A program made the position numbers and the translations under genes. DNA of 64,000 nt from positions 7,800,501 through 7,864,500 of the forward strand of contig NZ_CP135921.1 in assembly GCF_032397745.1 (NCBI RefSeq). The letters run 5' to 3'. Below, one piece after another: positions 16,884 through 24,757 of this stretch (its first letter is position 1; every line of letters starts with the position of its first letter). The notes under the pieces are model-generated. The model searched no databases. It was not told the DNA's origin and saw only the letters and a program-made list of their open reading frames with translations. This DNA comes from Bradyrhizobium prioriisuperbiae (GTDB taxonomy: Bacteria > Pseudomonadota > Alphaproteobacteria > Rhizobiales > Xanthobacteraceae).

Positions 16884-18026
16884 TCATTTTGTGCGCGGCG
16901 TCGATGCATCGGCTGGCTGATCGACAAGATCGTACTTGGCGGGGTCGGAGCCGAGCTCTGTCACACCCTTCGCAAGTTCGGTTCGGAACGAGTTATGGAC
17001 GTCGTTGTCGTAGGTCGCAAGGCTGGTGCGGATTGCGGCCTTCCAATGATCGCCGCGATCCCACGCTTCCATGAACACCGAGGCGAGATCAGCGTGCTGC
17101 CGGTTCGCGATCATCACCTCGATGATTGATTTGGCCTGCAGCCGGTCCTTCGAACTCTTTGCGGTCGCATCGCGTTCCTCCTTCCGGCGGGATCCAACGA
17201 TGAGTTTGTGGATGGCGTACCGTTCCGGCGACGGGATGAGCAACGGCACGCCGGCACCGTACAGCAGCACCGCGCGGATCGGTTGGTAGATCAGGTAGTC
17301 GAGGAAGCGTAGCGGGAACGCCGCGGCCCCGCCCAATGCGGGCATCGGGACTGGCTTCCCTTCCTGGTCGTCGGTCCCCCGGTTCGGTGTCAGGAATTCC
17401 ACCTTGAATTTGCTTCTCGCGACGAACTGGGTGGAGACCCTGCCGTCGGTCTGGCTCGGCACCTCGCGAAAGGTCGGATCGGCCTCACGAAGCACCCCTA
17501 GGATGGGCGGTATGGAATCCTTGATTGCCACCGAGGTTTCATGGAATTGCGCAAAATCGGCGTCGCCGGTTTGCATGGCGACCGCGTCCAGGCGTGTACC
17601 GAGCACGGCAGAGTAACATTGGTAGGCAGCGGTGCCGACGAGCACGCCACGCAAACGAAATAAGCCGGCCTTCGCCAGTGCTTCCACCACCTGGCCAGCG
17701 ATCGGGAGGGGCCGCGGCAGATACGCCTCGCGCGTCAACGTGGAGACGAGACGGCGACGCCCCTTCAAGTCGGCCTTCAGATCCTTGAACGCCTCGACCC
17801 TTTCGGTGATTTCGGGATCGTCCACCGGTCCGACGTAACGGCGATCCTGACCGCCGCCCTCAGACTTGGGCGTGTCGAAGTACCAGTATTTCTTGTTTTT
17901 GACCTCCACGGCCACGAACCGGCCGTCCGCGCGGAACTCGGAGGTAAAGCTCTCGTCGAGGCTACGCTGGACCAGCTCGGAATAGAGCGTCTGGTAGACC
18001 ATATCGAGACGGCGAGTGGGAGCCAT
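16884..18026 (-). CDS. GSU2403-family nucleotidyltransferase-fold protein (NTP_transf_8)
   Basis: A 380-residue protein. The nucleotidyltransferase core is readable: LRGVLVGTAAYQCYSAVLG gives the hG[ST] helix, and MQTGDADFAQF gives the DxD metal-binding pair. Later come KFKVEFLTPNRG, IPSPERYAIHKLIVGSRRK and a helical C-terminus. Members of this superfamily include AbiEii-like toxins and tRNA-modifying toxins; this protein's target is unknown. No antitoxin-like partner is adjacent. It lies between the relaxase and traG in the same direction but has its own promoter region with two palindromes. I prefer the ATG at 18026; a TTG two codons upstream is possible. Neither has a clear ribosome binding site. 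Confidence 0.7.
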   Translation of the reverse strand: MAPTRRLDMVYQTLYSELVQRSLDESFTSEFRADGRFVAVEVKNKKYWYFDTPKSEGGGQDRRYVGPVDDPEITERVEAFKDLKADLKGRRRLVSTLTREAYLPRPLPIAGQVVEALAKAGLFRLRGVLVGTAAYQCYSAVLGTRLDAVAMQTGDADFAQFHETSVAIKDSIPPILGVLREADPTFREVPSQTDGRVSTQFVARSKFKVEFLTPNRGTDDQEGKPVPMPALGGAAAFPLRFLDYLIYQPIRAVLLYGAGVPLLIPSPERYAIHKLIVGSRRKEERDATAKSSKDRLQAKSIIEVMIANRQHADLASVFMEAWDRGDHWKAAIRTSLATYDNDVHNSFRTELAKGVTELGSDPAKYDLVDQPADASTPRTK

Positions 18027-18038
18027 GATCAAATACCC

Positions 18039-18122
18039 GTTATACTATTTTTGCGAATATAGTATAACGATGAAAACCAGCAGAACAAGTCGGTTATACT
18101 ACAGTCGCAAAAATAGTATAAC
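18039..18122. promoter_or_regulatory. Twin 30-bp palindromic operators ahead of the nucleotidyltransferase gene
   Basis: Two 30-bp inverted repeats lie at 18039-18068 and 18093-18122. Both have outer arms GTTATACTA(T)/ATAGTATAAC, 10 bp perfect in the first and 9 of 10 in the second, with GC-containing centres. Centres are 54 bp apart, about five helical turns. The second is partly an inverted copy of the first, with TCGCAAAAATAGTATAAC against GTTATACTATTTTTGCGA. The arms contain TATACT, a -10-like hexamer, so binding would block transcription of the gene beginning at 18026. The DNA is strongly AT-rich against its GC-rich surroundings. Confidence 0.75.
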
Positions 18123-18168
18123 ACATTGTATTTCAGCTACTTGAAGCGCACCCCCCTCCTTAGGTGAG

Positions 18169-20136
18169 CTACAAACCCAAGCCGCGCTTTTGCCCGATCG
18201 ACCACGAAATTCCCTCCCCTCCAACGATCCCGGTGACGCTCTGGCCCTTGGCGCGTTCGAGAACAGGCCGCCATGGGACCAGGCTGAACTCCTGCGCGCC
18301 CTCGATCAGGGCAAACCGTCCGCTGTTCAGTGTCAGCGTTCGCCGATAAGTCCCGGTTAGCCGGCCTCCCCGCTTAGTCTCAGCAAACCCAAGACCGGTT
18401 TCGCCTGCGATCCGCGCGCCGACCTCTGCAACCTCGCGCCGTTCCAGAACTTGCAGCAGATTGCGTGCATAGATGAGGCGGCCGCCGTGCTCGCGCGCAA
18501 GCCCCTGCTCAAGCAGCCATTGGCGCCGAGCCCGAAGGGCCATACCGATCTCCGCGCCCAGTCCTGTGGGCGCGAACACCTCTGGCTCCTTGCCGACGAG
18601 CTGCCGATCGAGCCACGTCGCACCGACGGCGCCCGGTAGGTCACCGAGGTTCTGCCAGGATAGCATGGTCACTCGCACCGGTCGTTGCGATCGGTTGATC
18701 TCCTCGAAACGCGCCGCCCGGTCGAGATGATCTGGCCCGACCTGCCATTCTCCCTCCGGCAATCTTTCAGCGAGGCCCTCCCGCCGCATTGCCTCGAGGC
18801 GGCGGACATGGCTCTGAATAAATTCAGCGGACGCGCGCGGATCGGCGTTCCGATGAAGGTCGGCGCTGTAGCGACCCTGATTGCGGTACGCGATCTCCGT
18901 GACCGTGCGGTCGACCGCTTTCGGGGCGACGTCCCGCCCGCGCAGTTCCACGATCGTGTTGCGGACGAACGGCTCGTCATCCACTTGACGCGACCTAAGC
19001 TCGGCATAGTGCGTCCGACCATCGACCCCGTCGACGATCACGTAGCGCCGCTCGTTCAATTCGTCCGAGAACCCTTGTGCGATCAGCCGGCCGACGATCC
19101 GGCCTCCTCCCGCCGGATCGAGGATCGAATGCCCGCCGGCGGAACGATCGATTCCCGCGGCCTTGAGGTCGCGGTGCATGGTCTTGATGATGTCGCCGCG
19201 CTCACCCATCCGCCGCAAGGTCGGCTCCAGCTCGGCGTCGAGCCGCCAGAGACCGGGCGTTGTCTCCTCCGCAAGTCCCAAACGTTCGAGTGTCCGCAGA
19301 CGCCCCATTCGAGTTGCATGTCGCATGGGATCGCGCTCCGGCTTGGCCGCCAGGGCAAGTACCCCTTCCTCAGCGTCGCGGAGGATCGCGCGATCGAGCC
19401 GGGTTAACCTCTCAGCGCCAACCTCGTGTTCCAGCTTGCGGGCAGCCTCGATCTCGGTTTCGGGACCGAGCTCGCGGGTGATGAGGCCGCCCGCCCGCGC
19501 GCGTATGCCGTGGGCGATGTAATCGCGCGCGATCACCAGATCCTTGCCCAATTCATCCTTGCCGCGCACCACGATGTGGCTGTGCGGATGCCCCGTGTTG
19601 AAATGATCCGCCGCCACCCAATCGAGCTTCGTGCCGAGATCCGTCTCCATCTGTCGCATCAGGTCGCGAACAAATGGCTTCAGGTCGGCCAGTTCGTCGC
19701 TGTCCTCCGGCGCGACGATGAACCGGAACTGATGGCGATCCGCGCCGCCCCGCGCGGCGAACGCATTACCGTCGGCGCGGTCCGTGTCCGCATCATACAG
19801 TTCCCCCGGCGTGCCTTCGCGGGTCACGCCATCGCGTTGAACGTAACGCAGATGAGCCCGAACGGCGCCGGGATCGCCGGCCTTGACCCGAACGAGGCGT
19901 GCCTTGACCACGACGCGCCGCTGACCCGCTGTCCCGTGGCGGGCCGCGGAGACCGCGCCCTGGGCTCGCCCCCGACCGAGGCGCGCACCAGTGAATGCAG
20001 AGCCGCGTTCAGCGCGCGCCCGTCCGGCTCGTTCTGTGGCTTGGCGGATTCGGTTGAGATAGCGGGACTCAGTGCGGCCTTTGCGATTGCCGATCCGGCC
20101 CAGCTTGACGCGAAACTCATCCTCCGGGTCCGACAT
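18169..20136 (-). CDS. rlxS: Conjugative relaxase with DUF3363 (RlxS-like, VirD2 superfamily)
   Basis: A 655-residue relaxase expected to nick oriT and lead the strand through the coupling protein. The N-terminus is very basic (RRVVVKARLVRVKAGDPGAV). The relaxase core has the histidine triad in WVAADHFNTGHPHSHIVVRG, and a candidate catalytic Tyr lies in HLRYVQRDG. DUF3363 fills the C-terminal half (RRYVIVDGVDGRTHYAEL, LSWQNLGDLPGAVGATWLDR). The start is the ATG of MSDPEDEFRVK with AAGGA 7 bp upstream. The symbol is by analogy with ICEMlSym. Confidence 0.88.
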   Translation of the reverse strand: MSDPEDEFRVKLGRIGNRKGRTESRYLNRIRQATERAGRARAERGSAFTGARLGRGRAQGAVSAARHGTAGQRRVVVKARLVRVKAGDPGAVRAHLRYVQRDGVTREGTPGELYDADTDRADGNAFAARGGADRHQFRFIVAPEDSDELADLKPFVRDLMRQMETDLGTKLDWVAADHFNTGHPHSHIVVRGKDELGKDLVIARDYIAHGIRARAGGLITRELGPETEIEAARKLEHEVGAERLTRLDRAILRDAEEGVLALAAKPERDPMRHATRMGRLRTLERLGLAEETTPGLWRLDAELEPTLRRMGERGDIIKTMHRDLKAAGIDRSAGGHSILDPAGGGRIVGRLIAQGFSDELNERRYVIVDGVDGRTHYAELRSRQVDDEPFVRNTIVELRGRDVAPKAVDRTVTEIAYRNQGRYSADLHRNADPRASAEFIQSHVRRLEAMRREGLAERLPEGEWQVGPDHLDRAARFEEINRSQRPVRVTMLSWQNLGDLPGAVGATWLDRQLVGKEPEVFAPTGLGAEIGMALRARRQWLLEQGLAREHGGRLIYARNLLQVLERREVAEVGARIAGETGLGFAETKRGGRLTGTYRRTLTLNSGRFALIEGAQEFSLVPWRPVLERAKGQSVTGIVGGEGISWSIGQKRGLGL

Positions 20137-20405
20137 GACCGCGTCCTTCCATGACAAGGCGCGGATATGTGCGCGGTTCTTCCAATCACAAGGCGCAGAC
20201 GCTCTTTTTCAGCATTGCAAAGGACCTGCGCGCTGCATGGCGACAGCGCTCACGGCCGTGGCGCTAATTCTTGGATGTGCAGACAACCACTTACACCGCG
20301 CATGGCGCCGGTGCTTTTATCTTGCCCTCCCGCTGACTGTTGCTTGCTTCAGATCGGCAATTCGCGACACTATGGCGATCAGGCTTCATATCGCGGCACG
20401 ATCGC
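20137..20405. other. Divergent intergenic region between relaxase and nuclease genes; candidate oriT region
   Basis: This 269-bp gap lies between the divergently transcribed relaxase and Mrr-like genes, so it must contain both promoters. Relaxases of this class commonly nick close to their own gene, so an oriT here is plausible. I see short GC-rich inverted segments (GCGCGCTGCATGGCG around 20228) but no recognisable nic consensus. Confidence 0.3.
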
Positions 20406-21629
20406 ATGACCAAGGCGAACCAAGACTGGTTTTTGGCCTATTCAGATCACGAACTGATCTCAAGATCGATCAGGGGCCGACGCCGTCGTATCCATGATCT
20501 TGAGCTTCGGCTCAATGACGCTCTTCTCTACCAGGCACGCAACTGGACCGGCGATTTCGACGTTGTCTCTCGCATTTCCCAGGCCGATAATGCGCCCCTG
20601 CTTCTGACGGGCAGCATGACCGAAATAGAACAAAACAACGGAGCAAAAGCAGGGAAAGCTCACAAGCCCTTCTGCGCCATTCCCGTCCAAACCCATTTTG
20701 CCCAACGCGGTTGGGTCCCTCCCGACGAAAGGCGCCGACAGGAAGATGCCTATCTCTTGGCCCACGAAATGTCGGTCGATCGGATTCCAAATATCCTGGC
20801 TGAGGGCCAGGATTTTCCTTCCTGTTACTATTGCCAACATGCCATGCGGGTCATAGGCGAAGCCACCATTCCCTACCGTTACGTCCATATCGAGGAAGAT
20901 ATCCCCAACGGATGCGCGGTTGCCGAAAGAGGGTTCGAATGCCCCAATTGCGGATGGTGGGCCCTCGAAGCCGAGGGGCAGCATGAGTACGCAAACGGCG
21001 GCGACGGCGATGGCAGCGACTACTCGAACCACTACCGTCTCATATGTGGCGTCGCCCGAAAATTTCCTTTGTCCGCCTCCGAAGTACCCGTCGCCGAACT
21101 GCGCCGTTGGATCACCAAACATCCCGACCATGTGGCTCTGGTCGACCCGTTCGTCTTCGAAGAAATCATTGCCGATTGTTTCAAGGATCATTTTCCGAAT
21201 TCGCAGGTCACCCGCGTCGGCGGCCGGAAGGACCGCGGTATAGACATCCACATCATCCATAACGATGACGAACAGATCCTTGTGCAGATCAAGCGCCGCT
21301 CCAACCTGCTTTCGACGGAAAGTGTCACTGTTGTTCGTGAACTGAATGGTGTCCTGTTTCGCGAGCGGATTCCCAAGGGAATTGTTGTCACAACGGCGAA
21401 AACATTTTCTCCCGCGGCCAAGGAGGAGATTGCCCGTGCGGCGGCCATGAACAGGGATTCGTCCCATTTCGAGCGCTACGACGTAGAGCTTTTCGATCAC
21501 CAGGCCGTGATCGAACTGCTTAATCTGAGATCGCAACGACGTCCCGCTCCGTGGGCGGGACCCTACGCAAGCAGGGGCGCGCTGCCTGAAGACGAGGTCA
21601 TGGGCAGCGTACCCTCTCGTGTTGGATGA
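20406..21629 (+). CDS. Mrr-like restriction endonuclease with zinc-ribbon segment
   Basis: A 407-residue protein. Residues around 250-370 form a PD-(D/E)XK nuclease of the Mrr_cat type: FVFEEIIADCFKDHFPNS, then GGRKDRGIDIHI (catalytic Asp), then QILVQIKRRS (QxK), then ELNGVLFRERIPKGIVVTTA. Ahead of it are paired cysteines (CYYCQHAM, CPNCGWW) that look like a treble-clef or zinc ribbon. Such single-gene nucleases act as modification-dependent restriction enzymes or in DNA quality control. It is transcribed against the transfer genes and is therefore likely cargo, for example defence against competing elements. The start is uncertain, with an ATG at 20406 and a TTG 22 codons upstream. Confidence 0.78.
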   Translation: MTKANQDWFLAYSDHELISRSIRGRRRRIHDLELRLNDALLYQARNWTGDFDVVSRISQADNAPLLLTGSMTEIEQNNGAKAGKAHKPFCAIPVQTHFAQRGWVPPDERRRQEDAYLLAHEMSVDRIPNILAEGQDFPSCYYCQHAMRVIGEATIPYRYVHIEEDIPNGCAVAERGFECPNCGWWALEAEGQHEYANGGDGDGSDYSNHYRLICGVARKFPLSASEVPVAELRRWITKHPDHVALVDPFVFEEIIADCFKDHFPNSQVTRVGGRKDRGIDIHIIHNDDEQILVQIKRRSNLLSTESVTVVRELNGVLFRERIPKGIVVTTAKTFSPAAKEEIARAAAMNRDSSHFERYDVELFDHQAVIELLNLRSQRRPAPWAGPYASRGALPEDEVMGSVPSRVG

Positions 21630-21673
21630 CCCAAACCCGAGAGATCTCGGTTTAGGTATTGTCGAGCTGAGGG

Positions 21674-22216
21674 CTAATCTGGCGGATTCCACGTCCAGAT
21701 CGGATGTGCCACCCCCAGAATGTCGCAGCGGAGCATCGGCCCGAAATAACGACTGTCGAACGAATGCGGATGGGGCTGTAGCAGAAAGAACTCGCCAGCG
21801 ATGAGGCGCAAACAGCCGTCCCATGATGGCAAGGCACGCTCCAGCCGATCCTTCTCATAGGCCTCCGCGACGACGTGCCCGTTGATTGTCACGATTCCGA
21901 CCTCGCCGATCCTGGAGCGGCAGACGATGTCGCCCCCGATAGCAGCGACCTGCTTCACCAGCGGGACGTGCGCTGGAAGCAGTCCCCGTCCGACCAGCAT
22001 GAGTTCGATGGAAGGTGGCGGTTCCACCACCGCCATCTCCCCGCGTCCAGGCAGCCGAAGCTCGACCCAATAGAACCCCAGGGGCGCGCTTCCCGAACCA
22101 TTGTAAACAACCAGGGGAACACGGACGTTGAACGTGACAAGTGTTGCCACGAACACGGCCGAGATGACGGCAAAGATGACTAGCTTGGGACGCAAACGGT
22201 CAAAGTCATTTCGCAT
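21674..22216 (-). CDS. traF: S26-family conjugation protease TraF
   Basis: A 180-residue membrane-anchored serine protease of the TraF/LepB clan, which matures and cyclises the TrbC pilin. It has an N-terminal transmembrane helix (LVIFAVISAVFVATLVTFNV), the catalytic Ser in NGSGSAPLGFYWV, the catalytic Lys in VPLVKQVAAIGGD, and late motifs FFLLQPHPHSFDSRYFGP. It begins inside the last codons of the RdfS-like gene (11-bp overlap), so they are translated together. I start it at MRNDFDRLR rather than at the upstream frame, which reads through the excisionase gene. Confidence 0.92.
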   Translation of the reverse strand: MRNDFDRLRPKLVIFAVISAVFVATLVTFNVRVPLVVYNGSGSAPLGFYWVELRLPGRGEMAVVEPPPSIELMLVGRGLLPAHVPLVKQVAAIGGDIVCRSRIGEVGIVTINGHVVAEAYEKDRLERALPSWDGCLRLIAGEFFLLQPHPHSFDSRYFGPMLRCDILGVAHPIWTWNPPD

Positions 22217-22424
22217 CGGAGGTCGACCTCCGCTTGCTGGCTTCCGACCAGGCCTCCAGGTCTTTCTCGTGGTAGCGGACGTAGCGTCCGTGTTTGCGGT
22301 AGTCCGGCCCTGTGCCGTTGACCCGCATTTTCTCAAGGGTGTTCTTGCTCAATCGGAGCCAGGCCGCAGCCTCTTTGGTGTTGAGGAACGGCTCACTGGG
22401 AGGATTTGTCGGATCGCTTGTCAT
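22206..22424 (-). CDS. rdfS: RdfS-like excisionase (AlpA/MerR-type winged HTH)
   Basis: A 72-residue DNA-binding protein: FLNTKEAAAWLRLSKNTLEK, GPDYRKHGRYVRYHEKDLEA. This is the HTH_17/excisionase fold that bends DNA at attachment sites. In ICEMlSym of Mesorhizobium, RdfS drives integrase toward excision, and rdfS lies directly before traF, as here. The gene lies 128 bp downstream of the FseA-like activator, which would be expected to switch on its promoter in that gap. The symbol is by analogy of sequence type and position. Confidence 0.8.
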   Translation of the reverse strand: MTSDPTNPPSEPFLNTKEAAAWLRLSKNTLEKMRVNGTGPDYRKHGRYVRYHEKDLEAWSEASKRRSTSDAK

Positions 22425-22552
22425 TGTGCGCCACCATCGCGCCGGAGGATTCCGGCAAGAGGGGCAACGTCGTCAGATTCGTGGAAACATCAGGAGTGGC
22501 GATGTTTGTCGGGCGGATTCCGCCACCCTGGTCATCTTGCGGTGGGTCTCTC

Positions 22553-23371
22553 TCAAAGCAAGTCGCGATAGCCGCCCCGCATCAGCTCCCTGCCCTTTGC
22601 GACCAGGCGCCTGGCACGATCCTTCAGAGATTCGTCGCCACCGCGTAATGCCTCGGTCACGCGCCGCTCGCCGTAGATGGCAATCGCGATCTGCCGATAG
22701 GTTCTCCCGGCCAAATCGCCATCGAGCGCTATCAGCGTGTGCCGGAGCCGGTGGTCGTGCCCGAAAGCCGGTTCCGGCGGCGGATCGTCGGGACGCAATT
22801 GCATGAAATGATGCAGCGTCTTCAAGGCGTCCGCATGCCCGCCGAGATCGTCAAGGCGATCGAGTTCGACGATCAGAGGCACCGGCCGCGCCAGCGCCGG
22901 CACGTCCCTAATATCGAGAGATACATAGGCCGCGGGACCTTTCAGGGTCACAATCTGAGTGCCATCGACCCCGATAACGGCCGTTCGTCTCACGCGAAAA
23001 CTTGCAAGCTTCAGCCGCGACGGAGCATCACGTTCTCCGCTTGAGACACCTCGCATCCGGATCATTCTGCGAGCCAAAGTCGGAAGCCAGAAGACCGGCT
23101 TGAAACGCGCCGCCTTAAAGGGATCAGCGAACGCGTAGAGACCCCAGCGCTCCGCAGCTGGATATCGTCGACGTAGACGCAGCAACTGCGTGCCGTCATC
23201 CAGATGCACGATGGGCAGCGATCTGGGTACGGCGGCACGCCAGTCTCGCCGGTAATCCGGATGCCGGCGCAGAAATTCCCAGGCCCAGTCGCTCATATCA
23301 TAGGTGCTGTCGCCGCCATTCAGATCGGTGCGTCCCGTGCCTTCCACTCTGCCACCATCGACGTCGTTCAA
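22553..23371 (-). CDS. fseA: FseA-like excision activator, DUF6499-DUF2285 natural fusion
   Basis: A single frame of up to 272 residues that joins two domains. The N-terminal DUF6499 domain has SDWAWEFLRRHPDYRRDW. A middle region follows (YVSLDIRDVPALARPVPLIV), then a C-terminal DUF2285 HTH domain (LRHTLIALDGDLAGRTYRQI, RARRLVAKGRELMRGGYRDL). In ICEMlSymR7A the same two domains are separate genes joined by ribosomal frameshifting to make the excision activator FseA. Here no frameshift is needed. The start is uncertain: TTG at 23371 gives the full length, and the first ATG is at 23296, just before the conserved WAWEF. Confidence 0.8.
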   Translation of the reverse strand: MNDVDGGRVEGTGRTDLNGGDSTYDMSDWAWEFLRRHPDYRRDWRAAVPRSLPIVHLDDGTQLLRLRRRYPAAERWGLYAFADPFKAARFKPVFWLPTLARRMIRMRGVSSGERDAPSRLKLASFRVRRTAVIGVDGTQIVTLKGPAAYVSLDIRDVPALARPVPLIVELDRLDDLGGHADALKTLHHFMQLRPDDPPPEPAFGHDHRLRHTLIALDGDLAGRTYRQIAIAIYGERRVTEALRGGDESLKDRARRLVAKGRELMRGGYRDLL

Positions 23372-23433
23372 AGTCCGCCCTCGTGCCGATCAACGCGGCG
23401 TCGTGATCGTCCGAGCAATTGAGGCACAAGAAT

Positions 23434-23458
23434 GGCTCCCGCGCCATGCGCGGGAGCC
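23434..23458. terminator. Hairpin between DUF736 and the excision-activator gene
   Basis: A perfect inverted repeat with 11-bp arms (GGCTCCCGCGC / GCGCGGGAGCC) and a 3-nt loop, 12 bp past the DUF736 stop codon. It lacks a clear T-run on the minus strand, so it may attenuate rather than end transcription before the activator gene. Confidence 0.6.
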
Positions 23459-23470
23459 GGTGCGGAGGTG

Positions 23471-23791
23471 TCAGTCCTGGGGATTCCAGATCAGGGCGAA
23501 CACGTTCTCGTCGTCCTGGCCTGCGGCGCGGCCGAGGTTCGCGTAGATCTTGCGCGGCCCGAACTCAGGAGCGGCGAGCGCAAGGCTGACATAGCCCTTG
23601 CCGCTGGTCTCGCCCCGCCGGATCCAACCCGCGCCGATCTCGACGCCTTGCGTGAGGACCCGGAAGTCCGGCTGGGTGTCGGCGCTCTTGTCGCGGTTCG
23701 GGACGATGTCGATGTCGGCCCGGATCGAGACGGTCTTCAGCTGGCCCTTGTAGCCGTTTTCGGTCTTGGTGACGTGTCCGATGGCAGTCAT
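23471..23791 (-). CDS. DUF736-domain protein
   Basis: A 106-residue protein of the DUF736 family, recognisable throughout: MTAIGHVTKTENGYKGQLKT, PDFRVLTQGVEIGAGWIRR, DENVFALIWNPQD. The function is unknown. It is a frequent companion of TraG/Trb-type ICEs and plasmids in alphaproteobacteria. The start is fixed by a strong AAAAAGGAGACAGACC leader. A truncated second copy lies in opposite orientation at 24141-24367. Confidence 0.92.
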   Translation of the reverse strand: MTAIGHVTKTENGYKGQLKTVSIRADIDIVPNRDKSADTQPDFRVLTQGVEIGAGWIRRGETSGKGYVSLALAAPEFGPRKIYANLGRAAGQDDENVFALIWNPQD

Positions 23792-24140
23792 GGTCTGTCT
23801 CCTTTTTGAGGCCGCAAGGGTCGATCCCCTGCGATGGCGAGACCGTGATGGGGCGCGCAACGCCACCGAACCCGCTTGGGGCGAAGCGCAGCGGCGCACC
23901 CGAGTGAGCGGCTTTTTTGCAGCGAAGCGGCCGCGAGGAGCCGGCCCCGGCCGGCGGGGAAAAAAGTTGATGGCGAGGGTTTCGGTGGCGGGGCGCGTCC
24001 CATAGGTCGTCACGCCCATGAGCAGGTGATCGTCCCATGAGGCACCGGCGGGAAAGACAATGACTGGTGTCGAACCGGCTTGCCGAAGAACATCCGACCC
24101 AGGGCCCGGCTCCATCTCTTCGCCGCCCATCACTTGTTCT
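23792..24140. other. GC-rich leader upstream of DUF736
   Basis: About 350 bp with no credible gene. It contains the promoter and ribosome binding site of DUF736 and a very GC-rich stretch with overlapping inverted segments (GGAGCCGGCCCCGGCCGGC near 23937). It ends where the decayed opposite-strand DUF736 copy begins. Confidence 0.4.
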
Positions 24141-24367
24141 GACCGCGACAGCCGCGCCGACGCTCGGCCGGACTTCCGGGTTCTCACCCGGGGCGTCGAG
24201 ATCGGCGCGGGCTGGGTCCGGCGCGGCGAGACCAGCGGCGGGGACTATGTCAGCCTCTCGCTTGCTGCCGTTATGTTCGCTCTGCGTGAGATCAACGCAA
24301 TCTCGGCTATGTCGCCCCCGCCGACGACAAGAACGTGTTTGCTTTGATTTGGAATACCGTGGACTGA
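24141..24367 (+). pseudogene. Decayed, inverted copy of DUF736 gene
   Basis: Plus-strand translation gives ARPDFRVLTRGVEIGAGWVR then RGETSGGDYVSLSLAA, matching the intact minus-strand DUF736 protein. It ends in DDKNVFALIWNTVD and a stop. About the first 30 residues are missing, and a frameshift near 24297-24300 separates FALREINA from LGYVAPADDKNVF. Nucleotide similarity to the intact gene is high by eye. It therefore derives from a second DUF736 gene or a recent inverted duplication. Confidence 0.85.
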
Positions 24368-24552
24368 CGCACAACCGTGCACCTTGCTCCGCATGAAGCA
24401 CGTTCGGATGCACATCTCACGACGCGATCGTGCACAACGTCGTCGCGATTGCACGAGGCAGTATTCAGTTTGCAAATTCTGTGTATGCTGACATTGCGTC
24501 CGCCTTGAAGTGGCGCGCGCTTTGATCCAACCCACAGAAGCAAGAGGACGAC

Positions 24553-24639
24553 ATGGCTAAGAAAGCGAAGAAGGCAAAGAAGGCGGCACCGGCAACCAAG
24601 AAGGTCGCAAAGAAGACCTCTGCCAAGAAAAAGAAGTAA
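24553..24639 (+). CDS. Lysine-rich 28-residue peptide (histone H1-like tail)
   Basis: A tiny gene: MAKKAKKAKKAAPATKKVAK followed by KTSAKKKK, 15 lysines in 28 residues. AGAGGACGAC before the ATG is a reasonable ribosome binding site. Similar Lys/Ala-rich peptides occur in Bradyrhizobium-type genomes and are usually called histone H1-like or hypothetical. Nucleic-acid binding is likely from charge alone. It could also be a low-complexity artefact, but the ATG, ribosome binding site and clean stop favour a gene. Confidence 0.6.
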   Translation: MAKKAKKAKKAAPATKKVAKKTSAKKKK

Positions 24640-24757
24640 GCGCGGACCAGTCCGCCAAACGACGACCGCCTGGAGACATCACCTCTCAAAGGATGTGCGG
24701 TCGCCCAAGCCCTTCGCTCCGAGCTCCATTTGAAGAGCGGAAGGCACGACGACAATG

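Noticed and set aside
20930..20945. Second GGTTCGAAT string considered as another tRNA-derived att site
   Set aside because: It lies inside the nuclease coding sequence next to the CPNCGWW codons and has no surrounding tRNA structure.
20460..21824. A 454-codon minus-strand open frame
   Set aside because: Antisense to the Mrr-like nuclease, whose catalytic motifs are clear on the plus strand.
23565..24413. A 282-codon minus-strand open frame across DUF736 and its leader
   Set aside because: It is the wrong frame of the intact DUF736 gene joined to the antisense of the pseudogene; composition is low complexity.
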